From Candidatus Sulfidibacterium hydrothermale (GTDB lineage: Bacteria; Bacteroidota; Bacteroidia; Bacteroidales; F082), in contig NZ_CP083760.1 in NCBI RefSeq assembly GCF_020149915.1, positions 2,790,001 through 2,854,000 of the forward strand: a DNA stretch of 64,000 nt, in the 5' to 3' direction. Below are positions 51,381-61,333 of this stretch, one piece after another. The notes beneath the pieces were generated by a model. That model made no database searches. It was not told where the DNA came from and saw only the letters and a list, made by a program, of their open reading frames with translations. Each line of letters starts with the position of its first letter. Positions within the stretch are counted from its first letter, which is position 1. A program made the translations under genes and the position numbers.

Positions 51381-52022
51381 ATGGATTCATCCCTGATTTT
51401 TCAATACTTTCCTGATTTGTCGAGCCGGCAAAAAGAGCAAATTCAACAGTTGGCTCCTCTTTACCAATTGTGGAACAGCCGGATTAATGTCATTTCGCGA
51501 AAAGACATGGATCAGTTTTATTTGCATCATGTTCTCCACTCGCTGGCTATCGCCAAACTGATTTCTTTCACACCCGGCACCACCATTTTAGACGCCGGCA
51601 CCGGCGGTGGATTTCCCGGCATTCCCCTGGCCATCCTATTTCCGGAAGTACAGTTTTTTTTAGCCGACAGCATCAGAAAAAAAATAAAAGTAGTACGAGA
51701 AGTAGCCCAGGCACTCGAACTAAAAAATGTAACTGCTGAACAGATCAGGGTAGAAGAGCTGAAAACATCATTTGATTTTGTGGTGAGCCGTGCCGTAACC
51801 GATTTGGAAGTTTTTACCCACTGGGTAGCCGGAAAAATCCGCCCGGATTCAAAAAACAGTTTAAAAAACGGCATTTTGTATTTAAAAGGAGTGGGGATTG
51901 ATGATGAGTTAAAACGTACGGCACAAAAGAAGAAATGGCACATCAGCACCTTTCCGTTATCCCGGTTTTTTGACGAAGAATTTTTCCAAACCAAGCAGAT
52001 TGTTCACGTTTTCAGGAGCTAA
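51381..52022 (+). CDS. rsmG: 16S rRNA (guanine-N7)-methyltransferase RsmG
   Basis: RsmG (GidB) methylates G527 of 16S rRNA using SAM. The 213-residue protein has WNSRINVISRKDMDQFYLHHVLHSLA, the SAM-binding loop ILDAGTGGGFPGIPLAI, and SRAVTDLEVFTHW. Length and motifs are typical. It lies 12 bases after the channel gene on the same strand. Confidence 0.95.
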   Translation: MDSSLIFQYFPDLSSRQKEQIQQLAPLYQLWNSRINVISRKDMDQFYLHHVLHSLAIAKLISFTPGTTILDAGTGGGFPGIPLAILFPEVQFFLADSIRKKIKVVREVAQALELKNVTAEQIRVEELKTSFDFVVSRAVTDLEVFTHWVAGKIRPDSKNSLKNGILYLKGVGIDDELKRTAQKKKWHISTFPLSRFFDEEFFQTKQIVHVFRS

Positions 52023-52059
52023 ATTTCTTTCTTAAGAATTAATCCATATTACCCGCTAT

Positions 52060-52076
52060 TTTCCCCCGTTACCGAA
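52060..52076 (+). promoter_or_regulatory. 17-base motif shared with the ALDH7 upstream region
   Basis: TTTCCCCCGTTACCGAA, identical to 14310-14326, upstream of the MFS transporter gene. A -7-like TAATTTCG lies at 52086-52093, closer than in the other copy. Confidence 0.45.
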
Positions 52077-52137
52077 ATAAATTCTTAATTTCGCCCGTTA
52101 AACATTTTCAAAAACCTAACATTTAAAATAAATCGTT

Positions 52138-53832
52138 ATGACAGAAGCAATACAAAAGTCGCTGCGCGAATCGCCGGTGGCACGCTGGACAGCGATGTTT
52201 GTCGTTTCCATGTCCATGTTTGGAGCCTATTATTTTAATTATGTCGGATCCACAATTAAACCAATATTAGAAACAGCCCTTGGTTGGACCAGTAGAGATA
52301 TTGGGGTATATACGGGATCTTATGCCTGGTTCAATGTTTTCCTTCTTATGCTGATTTTCAGCGGTTTGATACTTGACAAGTTAGGTATTAGGATTACCGG
52401 TTTGTGGGCTACTGCCATGATGGCTATCGGAACGGCGCTTAACTATTGGGCTATGACTTCCATGCCGGCACATATGTTGTCAATGCATGTAACTCTTCCT
52501 TTCATCGGACAACTTTCCATGCAGGTTTTCTTGTCCTGTCTCGGATTTGCAATATTTGGTATTGGAAGTGAGGCGACGGGAATTACGCTATCCAAAGCGA
52601 TTGTAAAATGGTTTAAAGGGAAGGAGCTGGCTCTTGCCATGGGACTTCAGATGTCCATTGCCCGGTTGGGAACGGCTTTGGCTCTCGCCGTATCATTGCC
52701 CCTCGCTATCAAATACACCTACAGTACACCGATTTTACTGGCTTTTGTACTGATGCTGCTTGGTTTGGTGGCCTTTATTGTTTATGTTATCATGGACATC
52801 AAACTGGATAAGTCCGAAGAAAATATTGAAATTGAAGAAGAAGAGCCTTTCCGGGTAAAAGATATTGTTTCGATTGTAAGCAACAAAGCTTTCTGGTATA
52901 TTGCTATTCTTTGTGTATTGTTTTACGGAGCCGTATTTCCGTTCTTGTTTTTTGCACCGGATTTTGTCATTAACAAATACCATGTAGCCCCCAATCTTGC
53001 CGGATATATTCCTGCATTGCTCCCGGCCGGAACGATTGTTTTAACTCCTCTTTTCGGATATATTTATGACAGAAAAGGAAAAGGAGCTACTATTATGATT
53101 ATTGGTGCGGTTATGCTTCTGCTTGTTCATAGTTTTCTTGCTGTTCCCGGTCTTAACCACTGGATTTTTGCTGCCATTTTGGTTATTATCCTGGGTATTG
53201 CTTTTTCGCTGGTGCCTTCGGCCATGTGGCCTTCCGTACCGAAAATCATTCCTGAAAACCAATTGGGAACTGCTTACGCCGTCATTTTTTACATTCAGAA
53301 TATCGGTCTGTTCATTATTCCTACCATCTTGGGGGTTGTTTTGACCATGTCCAACCCGAGTGTAAATCCGAATAAAATGCTGATTAAGTCATCCATCGAA
53401 CAGAGCTTCCAGAAAGCATTGGCAGCAAAACAAATTACTTACAATAAAAAGGATTTGAAGATTGCCATTGATAAAGCTACCGGAAGGGTTGTTGACTCGA
53501 TCGTTCAGAACACTTTTTACACGCCAACACCGGAAAAAGAAATCAATAAAACTACTTTGCAAAATAACATCATTGCAAATAACATAAATGCTGCCGCTCA
53601 ATTTAACCTGATAGACGGAAGCAGAGCTTCGCTGCTGGCGTTGGCTACTGTTTTTACCAAGACAACGTATCCCATTATCGAGAAAGAAAAACTGAACATA
53701 ACTTATAATTACGAGAACGATATTCTCATATTTGTGTTACTTGGTGTGTTATCTGTTATTTTCGGATTCCTCCTTAAAGCAGAAGACAAGAAGAAAGGCT
53801 ATGGTTTGGAATTACCCAACATGGAGAAATAA
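52138..53832 (+). CDS. MFS transporter with large loop insertion (putative dipeptide transporter)
   Basis: A 564-residue major facilitator protein with about 12 membrane helices. Typical signatures are the loop DKLGIRITG between helices 2 and 3 and LFGYIYDRKGKGATIM. A stretch of about 110 residues (about 415-525: PSVNPNKMLIKSSIEQSFQK, then DKATGRVVDSIVQNTFYTP) sits between the last two helices, predicted periplasmic. From memory the core resembles the MFSD1-like group of dipeptide carriers. The next gene, 32 bases on, is a dipeptidase, which makes peptide uptake plausible. Substrate is inferred. Confidence 0.8.
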   Translation: MTEAIQKSLRESPVARWTAMFVVSMSMFGAYYFNYVGSTIKPILETALGWTSRDIGVYTGSYAWFNVFLLMLIFSGLILDKLGIRITGLWATAMMAIGTALNYWAMTSMPAHMLSMHVTLPFIGQLSMQVFLSCLGFAIFGIGSEATGITLSKAIVKWFKGKELALAMGLQMSIARLGTALALAVSLPLAIKYTYSTPILLAFVLMLLGLVAFIVYVIMDIKLDKSEENIEIEEEEPFRVKDIVSIVSNKAFWYIAILCVLFYGAVFPFLFFAPDFVINKYHVAPNLAGYIPALLPAGTIVLTPLFGYIYDRKGKGATIMIIGAVMLLLVHSFLAVPGLNHWIFAAILVIILGIAFSLVPSAMWPSVPKIIPENQLGTAYAVIFYIQNIGLFIIPTILGVVLTMSNPSVNPNKMLIKSSIEQSFQKALAAKQITYNKKDLKIAIDKATGRVVDSIVQNTFYTPTPEKEINKTTLQNNIIANNINAAAQFNLIDGSRASLLALATVFTKTTYPIIEKEKLNITYNYENDILIFVLLGVLSVIFGFLLKAEDKKKGYGLELPNMEK

Positions 53833-53864
53833 AATTGAATGGACAATCTTAAAATTATAAAATC

Positions 53865-55325
53865 ATGAGTAAAGAAATTTTAAATCTGGAACCTAAGGCT
53901 TTGTGGAAAAACTTCTACAGCCTGACACAAATACCGCGTCCTTCGAAAAAGGAAGAAAAAGTCATTGAGTTTCTGAAAAAATTTGGTGAAGACCTTGGAC
54001 TGGAAACCATTGTGGACGAAGTAGGCAATGTCATTATCAAAAAACCCGCCACAGAAGGAATGGAAAACCGTAAAGGCATCATTCTTCAGGGACATATTGA
54101 CATGGTTCCTCAGAAAAATTCAGATGTGGATCACGATTTCGAAAAAGATCCCATCGAAGCATACATTGACGGAGAATGGGTAACCGCCAAAGGAACAACC
54201 CTTGGTGCTGATAACGGAATCGGTGTGGCGGCTGCCATGACGGTACTCGAAGCCAAAGACCTGCAACACGGTCCGGTAGAAGCCTTGTTTACCATTGACG
54301 AAGAAACCGGCATGACCGGTGCTGAAGGACTGAAACCCGGATTGCTGGATGGAGACATCCTGTTAAATCTTGATTCGGAAGACGAAGGCGAACTGTATAT
54401 TGGCTGTGCCGGTGGTGTGAACACCAACGGTGAAATGGAATACAAAGAAGAAGATGTACCGGAAGGCACGGCAGCTTACAAAGTAGCTGTTAAAGGCTTG
54501 AAAGGCGGACACTCCGGGCTGGATATCAACCTCGGACGGGGCAATGCCAATAAAATCATCAATGCGTTACTGGTTACCGCTGCCGAAAAGTTTGGTTTAC
54601 GCGTAGCCGAAGTGGAAGGAGGAAATCTGCGTAATGCTATTCCGCGTGAAGCTTTTGCCGTAGTGGTCGTTCCGGAAGACAAAAAAGCGGATTTTGAAAA
54701 ATTTGTGAAAGAATTTGACCAACTTGTAAAAGACGAATTTGCCAAAACCGATGAAGGCGTAGAAGTTACGGCTGAAACTACCGAAAAACCAGCCAAGGTG
54801 ATGGAAGAAAAAGCACAAAATGCTTTGTTTAAAGCCGTAGCCGACTGCCCCAATGGCGCTATTGCCATGAGCAAAGAACTGGAAGGGATTGTAGAAACCT
54901 CTACCAACCTGGCTATCGTAAAAGCCAAAGACGGAAAAATGGAACTGGCCACATTACAGCGCAGCCTTACCGAAGACGGAAAAGACAAACTGGCTGCCGA
55001 TGTACGGGCTGCTTTTGAAGGTGCCGGACTGAAAGCCGAAAGTTCAGGAGACTATCCCGGATGGAAACCCAATCCCGATTCGATTATCCTGAAAGAAATG
55101 AAAGAAATCTATGAAAAAAAATTCGGAAAAGTACCGGAAGTAAAAGTAATCCATGCCGGCCTGGAATGTGGTTTGCTCGGTTCGGTTTATCCTAATTGGG
55201 ATATGATTTCCTTCGGACCAACGATCCGCTGGCCCCATTCACCGGATGAAAAAGTAAATATCGCTACCGTCCAGAAATTCTGGGACTATCTGGTAGAAAC
55301 ACTTAAAAACGTTCCGGAAAAGTAA
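53865..55325 (+). CDS. pepD: Cytosolic dipeptidase PepD (M20 family)
   Basis: PepD hydrolyses dipeptides, including Xaa-His. The 486-residue protein shows metal and catalytic motifs: ILQGHIDMVPQKNSD, TTLGADNGIGVAAAMTVL, FTIDEETGMTGAEGL and HAGLECGLLGS. The length is that of the bacterial aminoacyl-histidine dipeptidase family. It lies directly after the MFS transporter, so the pair may import and cut peptides. A strong terminator follows. Confidence 0.95.
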   Translation: MSKEILNLEPKALWKNFYSLTQIPRPSKKEEKVIEFLKKFGEDLGLETIVDEVGNVIIKKPATEGMENRKGIILQGHIDMVPQKNSDVDHDFEKDPIEAYIDGEWVTAKGTTLGADNGIGVAAAMTVLEAKDLQHGPVEALFTIDEETGMTGAEGLKPGLLDGDILLNLDSEDEGELYIGCAGGVNTNGEMEYKEEDVPEGTAAYKVAVKGLKGGHSGLDINLGRGNANKIINALLVTAAEKFGLRVAEVEGGNLRNAIPREAFAVVVVPEDKKADFEKFVKEFDQLVKDEFAKTDEGVEVTAETTEKPAKVMEEKAQNALFKAVADCPNGAIAMSKELEGIVETSTNLAIVKAKDGKMELATLQRSLTEDGKDKLAADVRAAFEGAGLKAESSGDYPGWKPNPDSIILKEMKEIYEKKFGKVPEVKVIHAGLECGLLGSVYPNWDMISFGPTIRWPHSPDEKVNIATVQKFWDYLVETLKNVPEK

Positions 55326-55346
55326 TTTCCCTTTTCTGAAACAAAA

Positions 55347-55389
55347 AAACAAATTCCCTTTTCGATGGTTTCGAAGAGGGAATTTGTTT
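55347..55389 (+). terminator. Terminator after pepD
   Basis: AAACAAATTCCCT pairs with AGGGAATTTGTTT, giving a long stem with an inner loop. Confidence 0.82.
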
Positions 55390-55447
55390 ATCCGAAAAAA
55401 AGAAAAAGTTTTTTTGACAATAGATTTGTCAGATTGAAAAAATAGTC

Positions 55448-55455
55448 TATTTTTG
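55448..55455 (+). promoter_or_regulatory. Promoter of rpmH
   Basis: TATTTTTG matches TAnnTTTG. A TTTG box lies about 20 bases upstream, fitting the -33 element, and the ATG follows at 55478. Confidence 0.7.
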
Positions 55456-55477
55456 CAGTCCCAAAATTTACAGGAAG

Positions 55478-55630
55478 ATGACAAAGAGAACGTTTCAACC
55501 ATCAGTAAGAAAAAGAAAGAACAAACACGGTTTTCGTGAAAGAATGTCTAGTGTAAACGGCCGTAAAGTCTTGAAGAGAAGAAGAGCCAAAGGAAGAAAA
55601 AAACTTACTGTTTCCGACGAACGCAGATAG
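55478..55630 (+). CDS. rpmH: 50S ribosomal protein L34
   Basis: A 50-residue, very basic protein: [20 protein letters not shown] at the start, then [20 protein letters not shown], ending [10 protein letters not shown]. This is the standard L34 sequence. It stands as a single-gene unit between a terminator and a promoter on one side and a terminator on the other, not next to rnpA and dnaA as in many genomes. Confidence 0.98.
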   Translation: MTKRTFQPSVRKRKNKHGFRERMSSVNGRKVLKRRRAKGRKKLTVSDERR

Positions 55631-55676
55631 TAAGTGAACTGAGGTTCATATTTTTCTATATAGCCGTAGAAATTAC

Positions 55677-55715
55677 AGAGACTGTCTTGAGCTATTCAAG
55701 ACGGTCTCTTTTTTG
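55677..55715 (+). terminator. Terminator after rpmH
   Basis: GAGACTGTCTTGA pairs with TCAAGACGGTCTC with one mismatch, followed by a T-run. Confidence 0.9.
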
Positions 55716-55784
55716 TGTTTCCCTCCCTGTTAAATAACAACATCTGTTTCTCCGCTGCATCGCTTATTTTCTTTTAGCTAAAAA

Positions 55785-55817
55785 AAAGCTTCATCCCTTT
55801 TTATGAAATGAAGCTTT
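55785..55817. terminator. Hairpin in the rpmH-mazG gap
   Basis: AAAGCTTCA pairs with TGAAGCTTT around a 15-base loop, with an A-run on its left. It could be a second terminator. Confidence 0.45.
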
Positions 55818-55979
55818 AAATAAAAGTAATGCCTATAATATTTTCCCCGGCAAAAGCACGTACAACACAAAAACAACTTGTAAAAAAAAATTTCCCCGTT
55901 TTATCCACAAAAACCGATGCACATCCAAAATTAATCAGAAAAAACACAAACACCACAAGCACCGGTTTTCTGATTATTC

Positions 55980-55987
55980 TATTTTTG
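55980..55987 (+). promoter_or_regulatory. -7 promoter element of the MazG-like gene
   Basis: TATTTTTG matches TAnnTTTG, 16 bases before the ATG at 56004. Confidence 0.6.
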
Positions 55988-56003
55988 TAAAAAACCCAGA
56001 ACA

Positions 56004-56327
56004 ATGACAATAAAAGAGGCTCAAAAAATAGTAGATAACTGGATTACTACTACCGGTGTCCGTTATTTTAACGAATTGACCAATATGGCCATTCTTACAG
56101 AGGAAGTAGGCGAAGTAGCCCGGATTATGGCCCGGAAATACGGAGAACAATCCTTTAAAGAGAGCGATAAATCTGCTGATCTGGCCGACGAGCTGGCGGA
56201 TGTGCTCTTTGTAGTGATTTGCCTGGCCAATCAAACAGGAATCGATCTGGAAAAAGCGCTCATAAAGAATCTGGAGAAAAAAGAAAAGCGCGACAAAAAC
56301 CGTCATAAAAACAATCCGAAATTGTAA
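56004..56327 (+). CDS. MazG-like nucleotide pyrophosphohydrolase
   Basis: The 107-residue protein is an all-helical MazG/dUTPase-2-like enzyme. The metal ligands form EEVGEVARIMARK (near 32-45) and ADLADELADVLFVV (near 58-72). Such enzymes hydrolyse non-canonical NTPs to NMPs and pyrophosphate. Start and end agree with a single-domain member of the family; full MazG is about twice this size. It lies next to tRNA-Leu and the tig-clpPX cluster. Confidence 0.9.
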   Translation: MTIKEAQKIVDNWITTTGVRYFNELTNMAILTEEVGEVARIMARKYGEQSFKESDKSADLADELADVLFVVICLANQTGIDLEKALIKNLEKKEKRDKNRHKNNPKL

Positions 56328-56415
56328 GGAAACTGCTATCTTGAAAACCGGTTATTTCTTTCAGATACAGCCTTCACCAAAAACAAATTTTAAACCGGTC
56401 AATCCAAAAAAGTAG

Positions 56416-56423
56416 TATATTTG
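56416..56423 (+). promoter_or_regulatory. -7 promoter element of tRNA-Leu
   Basis: TATATTTG matches TAnnTTTG perfectly, 26 bases before the tRNA. Confidence 0.65.
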
Positions 56424-56449
56424 CAGCCCCTAAAAAGAGGGATAATTTT

Positions 56450-56531
56450 GCGGATGTGGCGAAATTGGTAGACGCGTCAGACTTAGGATCTGATGCCGCA
56501 AGGCGTGGGGGTTCGAGTCCCTTCATCCGCA
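56450..56531 (+). tRNA. tRNA-Leu (anticodon TAG)
   Basis: A complete class II tRNA: acceptor GCGGATG with CATCCGC, anticodon arm TCAGA-CTTAGGA-TCTGA (anticodon TAG), a variable arm typical of leucine (TGCCGCAAGGCG) and T-arm with GGTTCGAGTCC. CCA is not encoded. The trigger factor gene begins 28 bases later. Confidence 0.97.
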
Positions 56532-56559
56532 CATTTTTATTTTAACAAAAATCATTTCA

Positions 56560-57909
56560 ATGAATATTACACAAGAAGAAAGCGGCAAACTCACAGCCCT
56601 TGTTCATATCAATCTGAAAGAAGAAGATTACATCGAAAACGTAAACAAACAATTAAAAGAATACCGGCGGAAAGCACAAATGCCCGGTTTTCGTCCCGGA
56701 ATGGTTCCTATGGGAATGATCAAAAAAATGTACGGAAAAGCTGTTCTGGCCGATGAAGTAAACAAAACGGTTTCTGATGCCCTCAACAACTATCTATACG
56801 AAAATAAAATCAACGTACTGGGAAATCCGCTGCCCAATCCTGAAAAAACCAAAACCATTGATTTTGATAAAGATAAAGAATTCGACTTCTTTTTCGATAT
56901 CGGCATTGCTCCTGACATTGAAGTAAACCTGGACGAAATCGGAAAAGTACCTTATTACAAAATCAAGGTAAGTGATGAAGAAGTGGAAAACGCTTTGGAA
57001 GATATCCGTAAACGGCTCGGAAAAGAAGAACATCCGGAAAAAGCCGAACTTGATGATACCGTAAAAGGGAAATTCATCCAGGCTGACGAAGAAGGAAATC
57101 CGGTGGAAAACGGCCATGTAAAAGAAGAAGCTTCTTTTGTCATTTCTGACATTGCACTGAAAACCATTCAGAAAAAATTTGTCAGTAAAGCCAAAGGAGC
57201 ACAAGTTGTTTTCAACCCTGCCAAAGCATTTAAAAACGACGACAAAGTAAAAGAACTGCTCGGTGTATCGGATGAAGAAAAATTAAAAGCGGATTATATT
57301 TTTGAAATAGAAGATATCATCCGTACCATTCCGGCTGAACTGAATGAAGAATTCTTTAAACAGGTTTATCCTTCCGATGACCTGAAAACCGAAGAAGATT
57401 TCAGAAACCGTATCCGCGAAGATTTGGCCAGCCATTATCAGATGGATGCCGACAAACAGTTTGTTTCGGATGTAATTGATGCTATTCTTGAAAAAGTAAA
57501 TCCGGAATTGCCGGACGAATTTCTGAAACGCTGGCTTTACGAAAGCAATGAGGGAAAAGCCACCAAAGAGCAAATTGATGGCCAATACGACAGCTATGCC
57601 AAGACTTTTAAATGGCAGCTGATAGAACAAAAACTGATCGAAGCCACTGGTGACGCACTGAAAGTAACCCGCGAAGATGTCCGTAATAAATTGCGCAGCT
57701 ATTTCCAGATTCCTGAAGGAGACACTACCAATCCACAGGCCGAACAGCTGATTGACCAGCTTTTAAGCAACGAACAGGAATACAACCGGATTTTCGGCGA
57801 ATTGATGGACCAGCGTTACATTGCTTTCTTTAAAGAGAAAATTGAAAAAGACGAAAAAGAAGTCACCACAGACGAATTCGTCAAAATAATTTCAACTCCT
57901 AAAGCCTAA
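56560..57909 (+). CDS. tig: Trigger factor
   Basis: The ribosome-bound chaperone. The 449-residue protein has the ribosome-binding N-terminal domain ([20 protein letters not shown] near 35-55, a variant of the family's GFR motif), a diverged middle PPIase-like region and the C-terminal cradle. Bacteroidetes trigger factors are typically this divergent. It begins a cluster with clpP (6-base spacing) and clpX, so folding and proteolysis genes are together. Confidence 0.93.
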   Translation: MNITQEESGKLTALVHINLKEEDYIENVNKQLKEYRRKAQMPGFRPGMVPMGMIKKMYGKAVLADEVNKTVSDALNNYLYENKINVLGNPLPNPEKTKTIDFDKDKEFDFFFDIGIAPDIEVNLDEIGKVPYYKIKVSDEEVENALEDIRKRLGKEEHPEKAELDDTVKGKFIQADEEGNPVENGHVKEEASFVISDIALKTIQKKFVSKAKGAQVVFNPAKAFKNDDKVKELLGVSDEEKLKADYIFEIEDIIRTIPAELNEEFFKQVYPSDDLKTEEDFRNRIREDLASHYQMDADKQFVSDVIDAILEKVNPELPDEFLKRWLYESNEGKATKEQIDGQYDSYAKTFKWQLIEQKLIEATGDALKVTREDVRNKLRSYFQIPEGDTTNPQAEQLIDQLLSNEQEYNRIFGELMDQRYIAFFKEKIEKDEKEVTTDEFVKIISTPKA

Positions 57910-57914
57910 ACATC

Positions 57915-58589
57915 ATGAACAACAGCAGCAGCGAATTTAAAAAATACGCCACCAAACATCTGGGGATCAATAGCATGACATTAGAGCGCTATAGCTCGGT
58001 TTATGGTAATTATATCTCCCCTACCATTATTGAAGAACGTCAGATGAATGTAGCACAAATGGATGTTTTTTCGCGGTTAATGATGGACCGTATCATTTTT
58101 CTTGGCGTACCGATCGACGATTACGTGGCCAATATCATTCAGGCACAACTGCTGTTTTTAGAATCGGTGGATGCAAGCCGCGACATTCAGATTTATCTTA
58201 ACACACCGGGGGGTTCGGTTTATGCCGGCTTAGGCATTTACGATACCATGCAATACATCAAACCCGATGTGGCTACTATCTGTACCGGAATGGCGGCTTC
58301 TATGGGAGCCATCATCCTGTGTGCCGGCGAAAAAGGCAAACGAACCGCTTTGCCGCATTCGCGCGTACTGATTCACCAGCCAATGGGCGGAGCTCAGGGA
58401 CAAGCATCTGACATCGAAATCACGGCTCGTGAAATCCTGAAACTCAAAAAGGAACTTTACGAAATTATTGCCAAACACAGCGGACAGACTTACCGGAAAA
58501 TTGAAAAAGACAGCGACCGCGATTACTGGATGACAGCCAAAGAAGCCAAAGACTATGGCATGATTGACGAAGTGCTGGGGCAAAAATAA
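57915..58589 (+). CDS. clpP: ATP-dependent Clp protease proteolytic subunit
   Basis: The 224-residue serine protease has its catalytic Ser in [15 protein letters not shown] (near 117), His in [17 protein letters not shown] (near 142) and Asp in the terminal [15 protein letters not shown] part. It forms the 14-mer chamber fed by ClpX, encoded next. It starts 6 bases after the tig stop, so it is in the same transcript. Confidence 0.97.
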   Translation: MNNSSSEFKKYATKHLGINSMTLERYSSVYGNYISPTIIEERQMNVAQMDVFSRLMMDRIIFLGVPIDDYVANIIQAQLLFLESVDASRDIQIYLNTPGGSVYAGLGIYDTMQYIKPDVATICTGMAASMGAIILCAGEKGKRTALPHSRVLIHQPMGGAQGQASDIEITAREILKLKKELYEIIAKHSGQTYRKIEKDSDRDYWMTAKEAKDYGMIDEVLGQK

Positions 58590-58650
58590 TCTTTGAAAAA
58601 TGTTTTAATGTGTTGTCTCTGTAAAAACAGGCAACATCAATCTGTTATTC

Positions 58651-59889
58651 ATGGCAAAATCAAAAGAAGAACACTGCTCATTTTGTGGCCGGCCTAAATC
58701 AGAAACCGATCTGCTGGTAACCGGACTGGAAGCCCAAATTTGCAATTATTGCATCGAGCAGGCCAAAACCATTCTGGATGAAGAACTGCGTGCCAAACAC
58801 AAAGAACTAAAAATCGATCACACGCTGTTAAAACCGGCAGAAATCAAAGCTTTTCTCGACCAGTATGTCATCGGGCAGGAAGACGCCAAAAAAGTACTTT
58901 CTGTGGCCGTTTACAATCACTATAAACGAATTGGACAACGCTCAGATGAGAATGACGTGGAAATCGAAAAGTCAAACATCATTCTCGTGGGAGATACCGG
59001 TACCGGAAAAACATTGCTGGCACAAACCATTGCCCGCATGCTGCATGTTCCGTTTGCCATTGCTGACGCTACCGTCTTAACTGAAGCCGGTTATGTGGGC
59101 GAAGATGTGGAAAGCATCCTGACCCGCCTGCTACAAGCTGCCGACTACGATGTAAAAGCCGCCGAAAAAGGAATCATCTTTATTGATGAAATAGATAAAA
59201 TTGCCCGTAAAAGCGACAACCCTTCCATTACCCGCGATGTTTCGGGCGAAGGCGTACAACAGGCTTTGCTCAAATTACTTGAAGGCTCGGTGATTAATGT
59301 ACCACCGCAGGGCGGACGAAAACATCCGGAACAAAAAATGATCCAGGTCAATACCCGGAATATCCTGTTTATTTCGGGAGGTGCTTTTCAGGGAATCGAA
59401 CGAATTATTGCTGCCCGTCTGCGTACCAATGTGGTAGGTTACTCCTTTGCCGGACATAAAGAGGAAGGAATTGACATGAACAACCTGCTGCAATACATCT
59501 CTCCGGCCGACCTGAAAAAATACGGGCTGATTCCTGAAATTGTCGGACGCCTGCCCATTCTGACTTACCTGAATCCGTTGGATAAAGAAGCATTAAAACG
59601 CATCCTGACAGAACCGAAAAATGCGCTGGTAAAACAATTTACCAAGCTGTTTGAAATGGATGGCATTCAATTGGTTTTTGATGACGCCGTTTTAGATTTT
59701 GTTGTTGAAAAATCCATTGAATTTAAACTGGGAGCCCGCGGATTGCGCTCCATTCTCGAAGCCATTCTGATGGATGCCATGTTTGAACTGCCATCGAAAA
59801 AACAGACCAAAAAGTGGCGGGTTACCCTGAAATATGCCAAAGAAAAACTGGAAAAATCCAATCTTTCCAAATTAAAAGCTGCGGTGTAA
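58651..59889 (+). CDS. clpX: ATP-dependent Clp protease ATP-binding subunit
   Basis: The 412-residue AAA+ unfoldase has an N-terminal zinc domain ([21 protein letters not shown]; Cys pairs near 8-11 and 31-34), Walker A in [13 protein letters not shown], Walker B in [11 protein letters not shown], and the C-terminal sensor 2 [11 protein letters not shown]. It delivers tagged proteins to ClpP. Part of the tig-clpP-clpX cluster. Confidence 0.97.
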   Translation: MAKSKEEHCSFCGRPKSETDLLVTGLEAQICNYCIEQAKTILDEELRAKHKELKIDHTLLKPAEIKAFLDQYVIGQEDAKKVLSVAVYNHYKRIGQRSDENDVEIEKSNIILVGDTGTGKTLLAQTIARMLHVPFAIADATVLTEAGYVGEDVESILTRLLQAADYDVKAAEKGIIFIDEIDKIARKSDNPSITRDVSGEGVQQALLKLLEGSVINVPPQGGRKHPEQKMIQVNTRNILFISGGAFQGIERIIAARLRTNVVGYSFAGHKEEGIDMNNLLQYISPADLKKYGLIPEIVGRLPILTYLNPLDKEALKRILTEPKNALVKQFTKLFEMDGIQLVFDDAVLDFVVEKSIEFKLGARGLRSILEAILMDAMFELPSKKQTKKWRVTLKYAKEKLEKSNLSKLKAAV

Positions 59890-59912
59890 ATGCCGGTTAA
59901 AAAATTAAAATG

Positions 59913-59920
59913 TACTTTTG
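59913..59920 (+). promoter_or_regulatory. Internal -7 promoter element before tilS
   Basis: TACTTTTG matches TAnnTTTG, 28 bases before the tilS ATG, in the 59-base clpX-tilS gap. Confidence 0.5.
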
Positions 59921-59948
59921 ATACATTTTAAAAGGCATTGGGTTTAAC

Positions 59949-61277
59949 ATGTTTGAGGAATTTTTAAACCATATCCGGCAACATCAGCTTTGTTCTTCCG
60001 ATGATAAGATTTTGGTAGCGGTAAGCGGTGGGGTAGATTCTATGGTCATGTTGCACCTTTTGCACCGGGCCGGATTTTCTCTTGCCATAGCCCACTGCAA
60101 TTTCAACCTTCGGGGGCGTGAATCGGATAATGATGAAAAATTTGTCAGGGAACAAGCCAAAATTTATCACATCCCGGTTTATGTAAAAAACTGTAACGCA
60201 TCCATTTACGCAAAAGATAAAAAAATCAGTATTGAAATGGCCGCACGCCACTTACGATATGCATGGTTTGAATCTTTGCTTACAAAACACCACTTTCAAA
60301 AACTGGCTGTAGGACATCATCGCGATGACGATGCCGAAACTTTTTTTATTAAGCTGTTACGCGGCTCGGGACTGGACGGACTAAAATCCATTTTACCGGC
60401 ACGCGATGTGTTTATCCGGCCGTTGTTGTTTGCCTCGCGTGAAGAAATAATGACTTATGCCCAAAAACATCATCTTCCTTTCCGGGAAGATTCTTCCAAC
60501 GATTCTGACGACTTTCTGCGTAACCGCATCCGCCACCATTTGCTTCCGTTTTTCGAAAAAGAATTTCCGGGCAGCCAAAAAGCCCTGGCCGAAAGCCTGA
60601 AAAAGTTAAAAGAAACCGATGCTGTCTTCAACCAGTTGATTGATGAAAAAAAAGAAAATCTTTTCATCCGGGAAAAAACAGCCGTTCATATCAAAAAAGA
60701 GAAACTCCTTTTCCCGTCTCCCCAAAAGGCCTGGTTTTATTTTCTGCTCCGCGAATTTCATTTTAACCGGCAAACGACGGATAACATTTTCGACGTACTC
60801 CAGTCGGAACAAACCGGACAGTTATTCTATTCTGACACCCATGTTTTGCTAAACGATGCGCATGTTTTGCAAATAAAAAAGAGAGCCGAACTGCCAGATG
60901 ACAAAGTGTATCTTGTCCATCCCGGTAAACCTTTAAAAAAGCCGATTTCTCTTTCTTTTACTTCCTTTCTTAAAAAAGAGGTTTCCTCACTTTTTACCAC
61001 AGAAAAGGAGGCTATTTTTGATCAGGAAAAACTCCGTTTTCCTTTAAAACTACGGCATTGGCAAAAAGGAGACCGGTTTTCTCCTTTTGGAATGAAAGGA
61101 AGTAAATTGCTGAGCGATTTTTTTACTGATGAAAAGATCAACCGCTTTTTGCGCGATGAAATCTGGTTGCTGACCAGTGGCGATGAAATCATTTGGGTCA
61201 TCGGCTACCGGACATCCGAGAAATTTCGTGTTACAGACAAAACGCAAACCATTCTAAAAATTACCTGGCATCCATAA
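59949..61277 (+). CDS. tilS: tRNA(Ile)-lysidine synthase
   Basis: TilS changes C34 of tRNA-Ile(CAU) to lysidine. The 442-residue protein has the PP-loop LVAVSGGVDSMVMLHLL, the HHRDDDAETFFIKLLRGSG motif and RNRIRHHLLP in the N-terminal half, and a TilS substrate-binding region plus C-terminal domain (KLRHWQKGDRFSPFGMKGSK). Length is normal. An internal promoter element may give separate expression from clpX. Confidence 0.94.
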   Translation: MFEEFLNHIRQHQLCSSDDKILVAVSGGVDSMVMLHLLHRAGFSLAIAHCNFNLRGRESDNDEKFVREQAKIYHIPVYVKNCNASIYAKDKKISIEMAARHLRYAWFESLLTKHHFQKLAVGHHRDDDAETFFIKLLRGSGLDGLKSILPARDVFIRPLLFASREEIMTYAQKHHLPFREDSSNDSDDFLRNRIRHHLLPFFEKEFPGSQKALAESLKKLKETDAVFNQLIDEKKENLFIREKTAVHIKKEKLLFPSPQKAWFYFLLREFHFNRQTTDNIFDVLQSEQTGQLFYSDTHVLLNDAHVLQIKKRAELPDDKVYLVHPGKPLKKPISLSFTSFLKKEVSSLFTTEKEAIFDQEKLRFPLKLRHWQKGDRFSPFGMKGSKLLSDFFTDEKINRFLRDEIWLLTSGDEIIWVIGYRTSEKFRVTDKTQTILKITWHP

Positions 61278-61333
61278 AGGAAACAGACACTTTTCCCAGA
61301 ACGGTCTATAAACCTGAGCAAACGATAAAAAGC

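Noticed and set aside
56443-56450. TAATTTTG promoter-like element overlapping the first base of tRNA-Leu
   Set aside because: Transcription would start inside the tRNA; the TATATTTG at 56416 is placed correctly.
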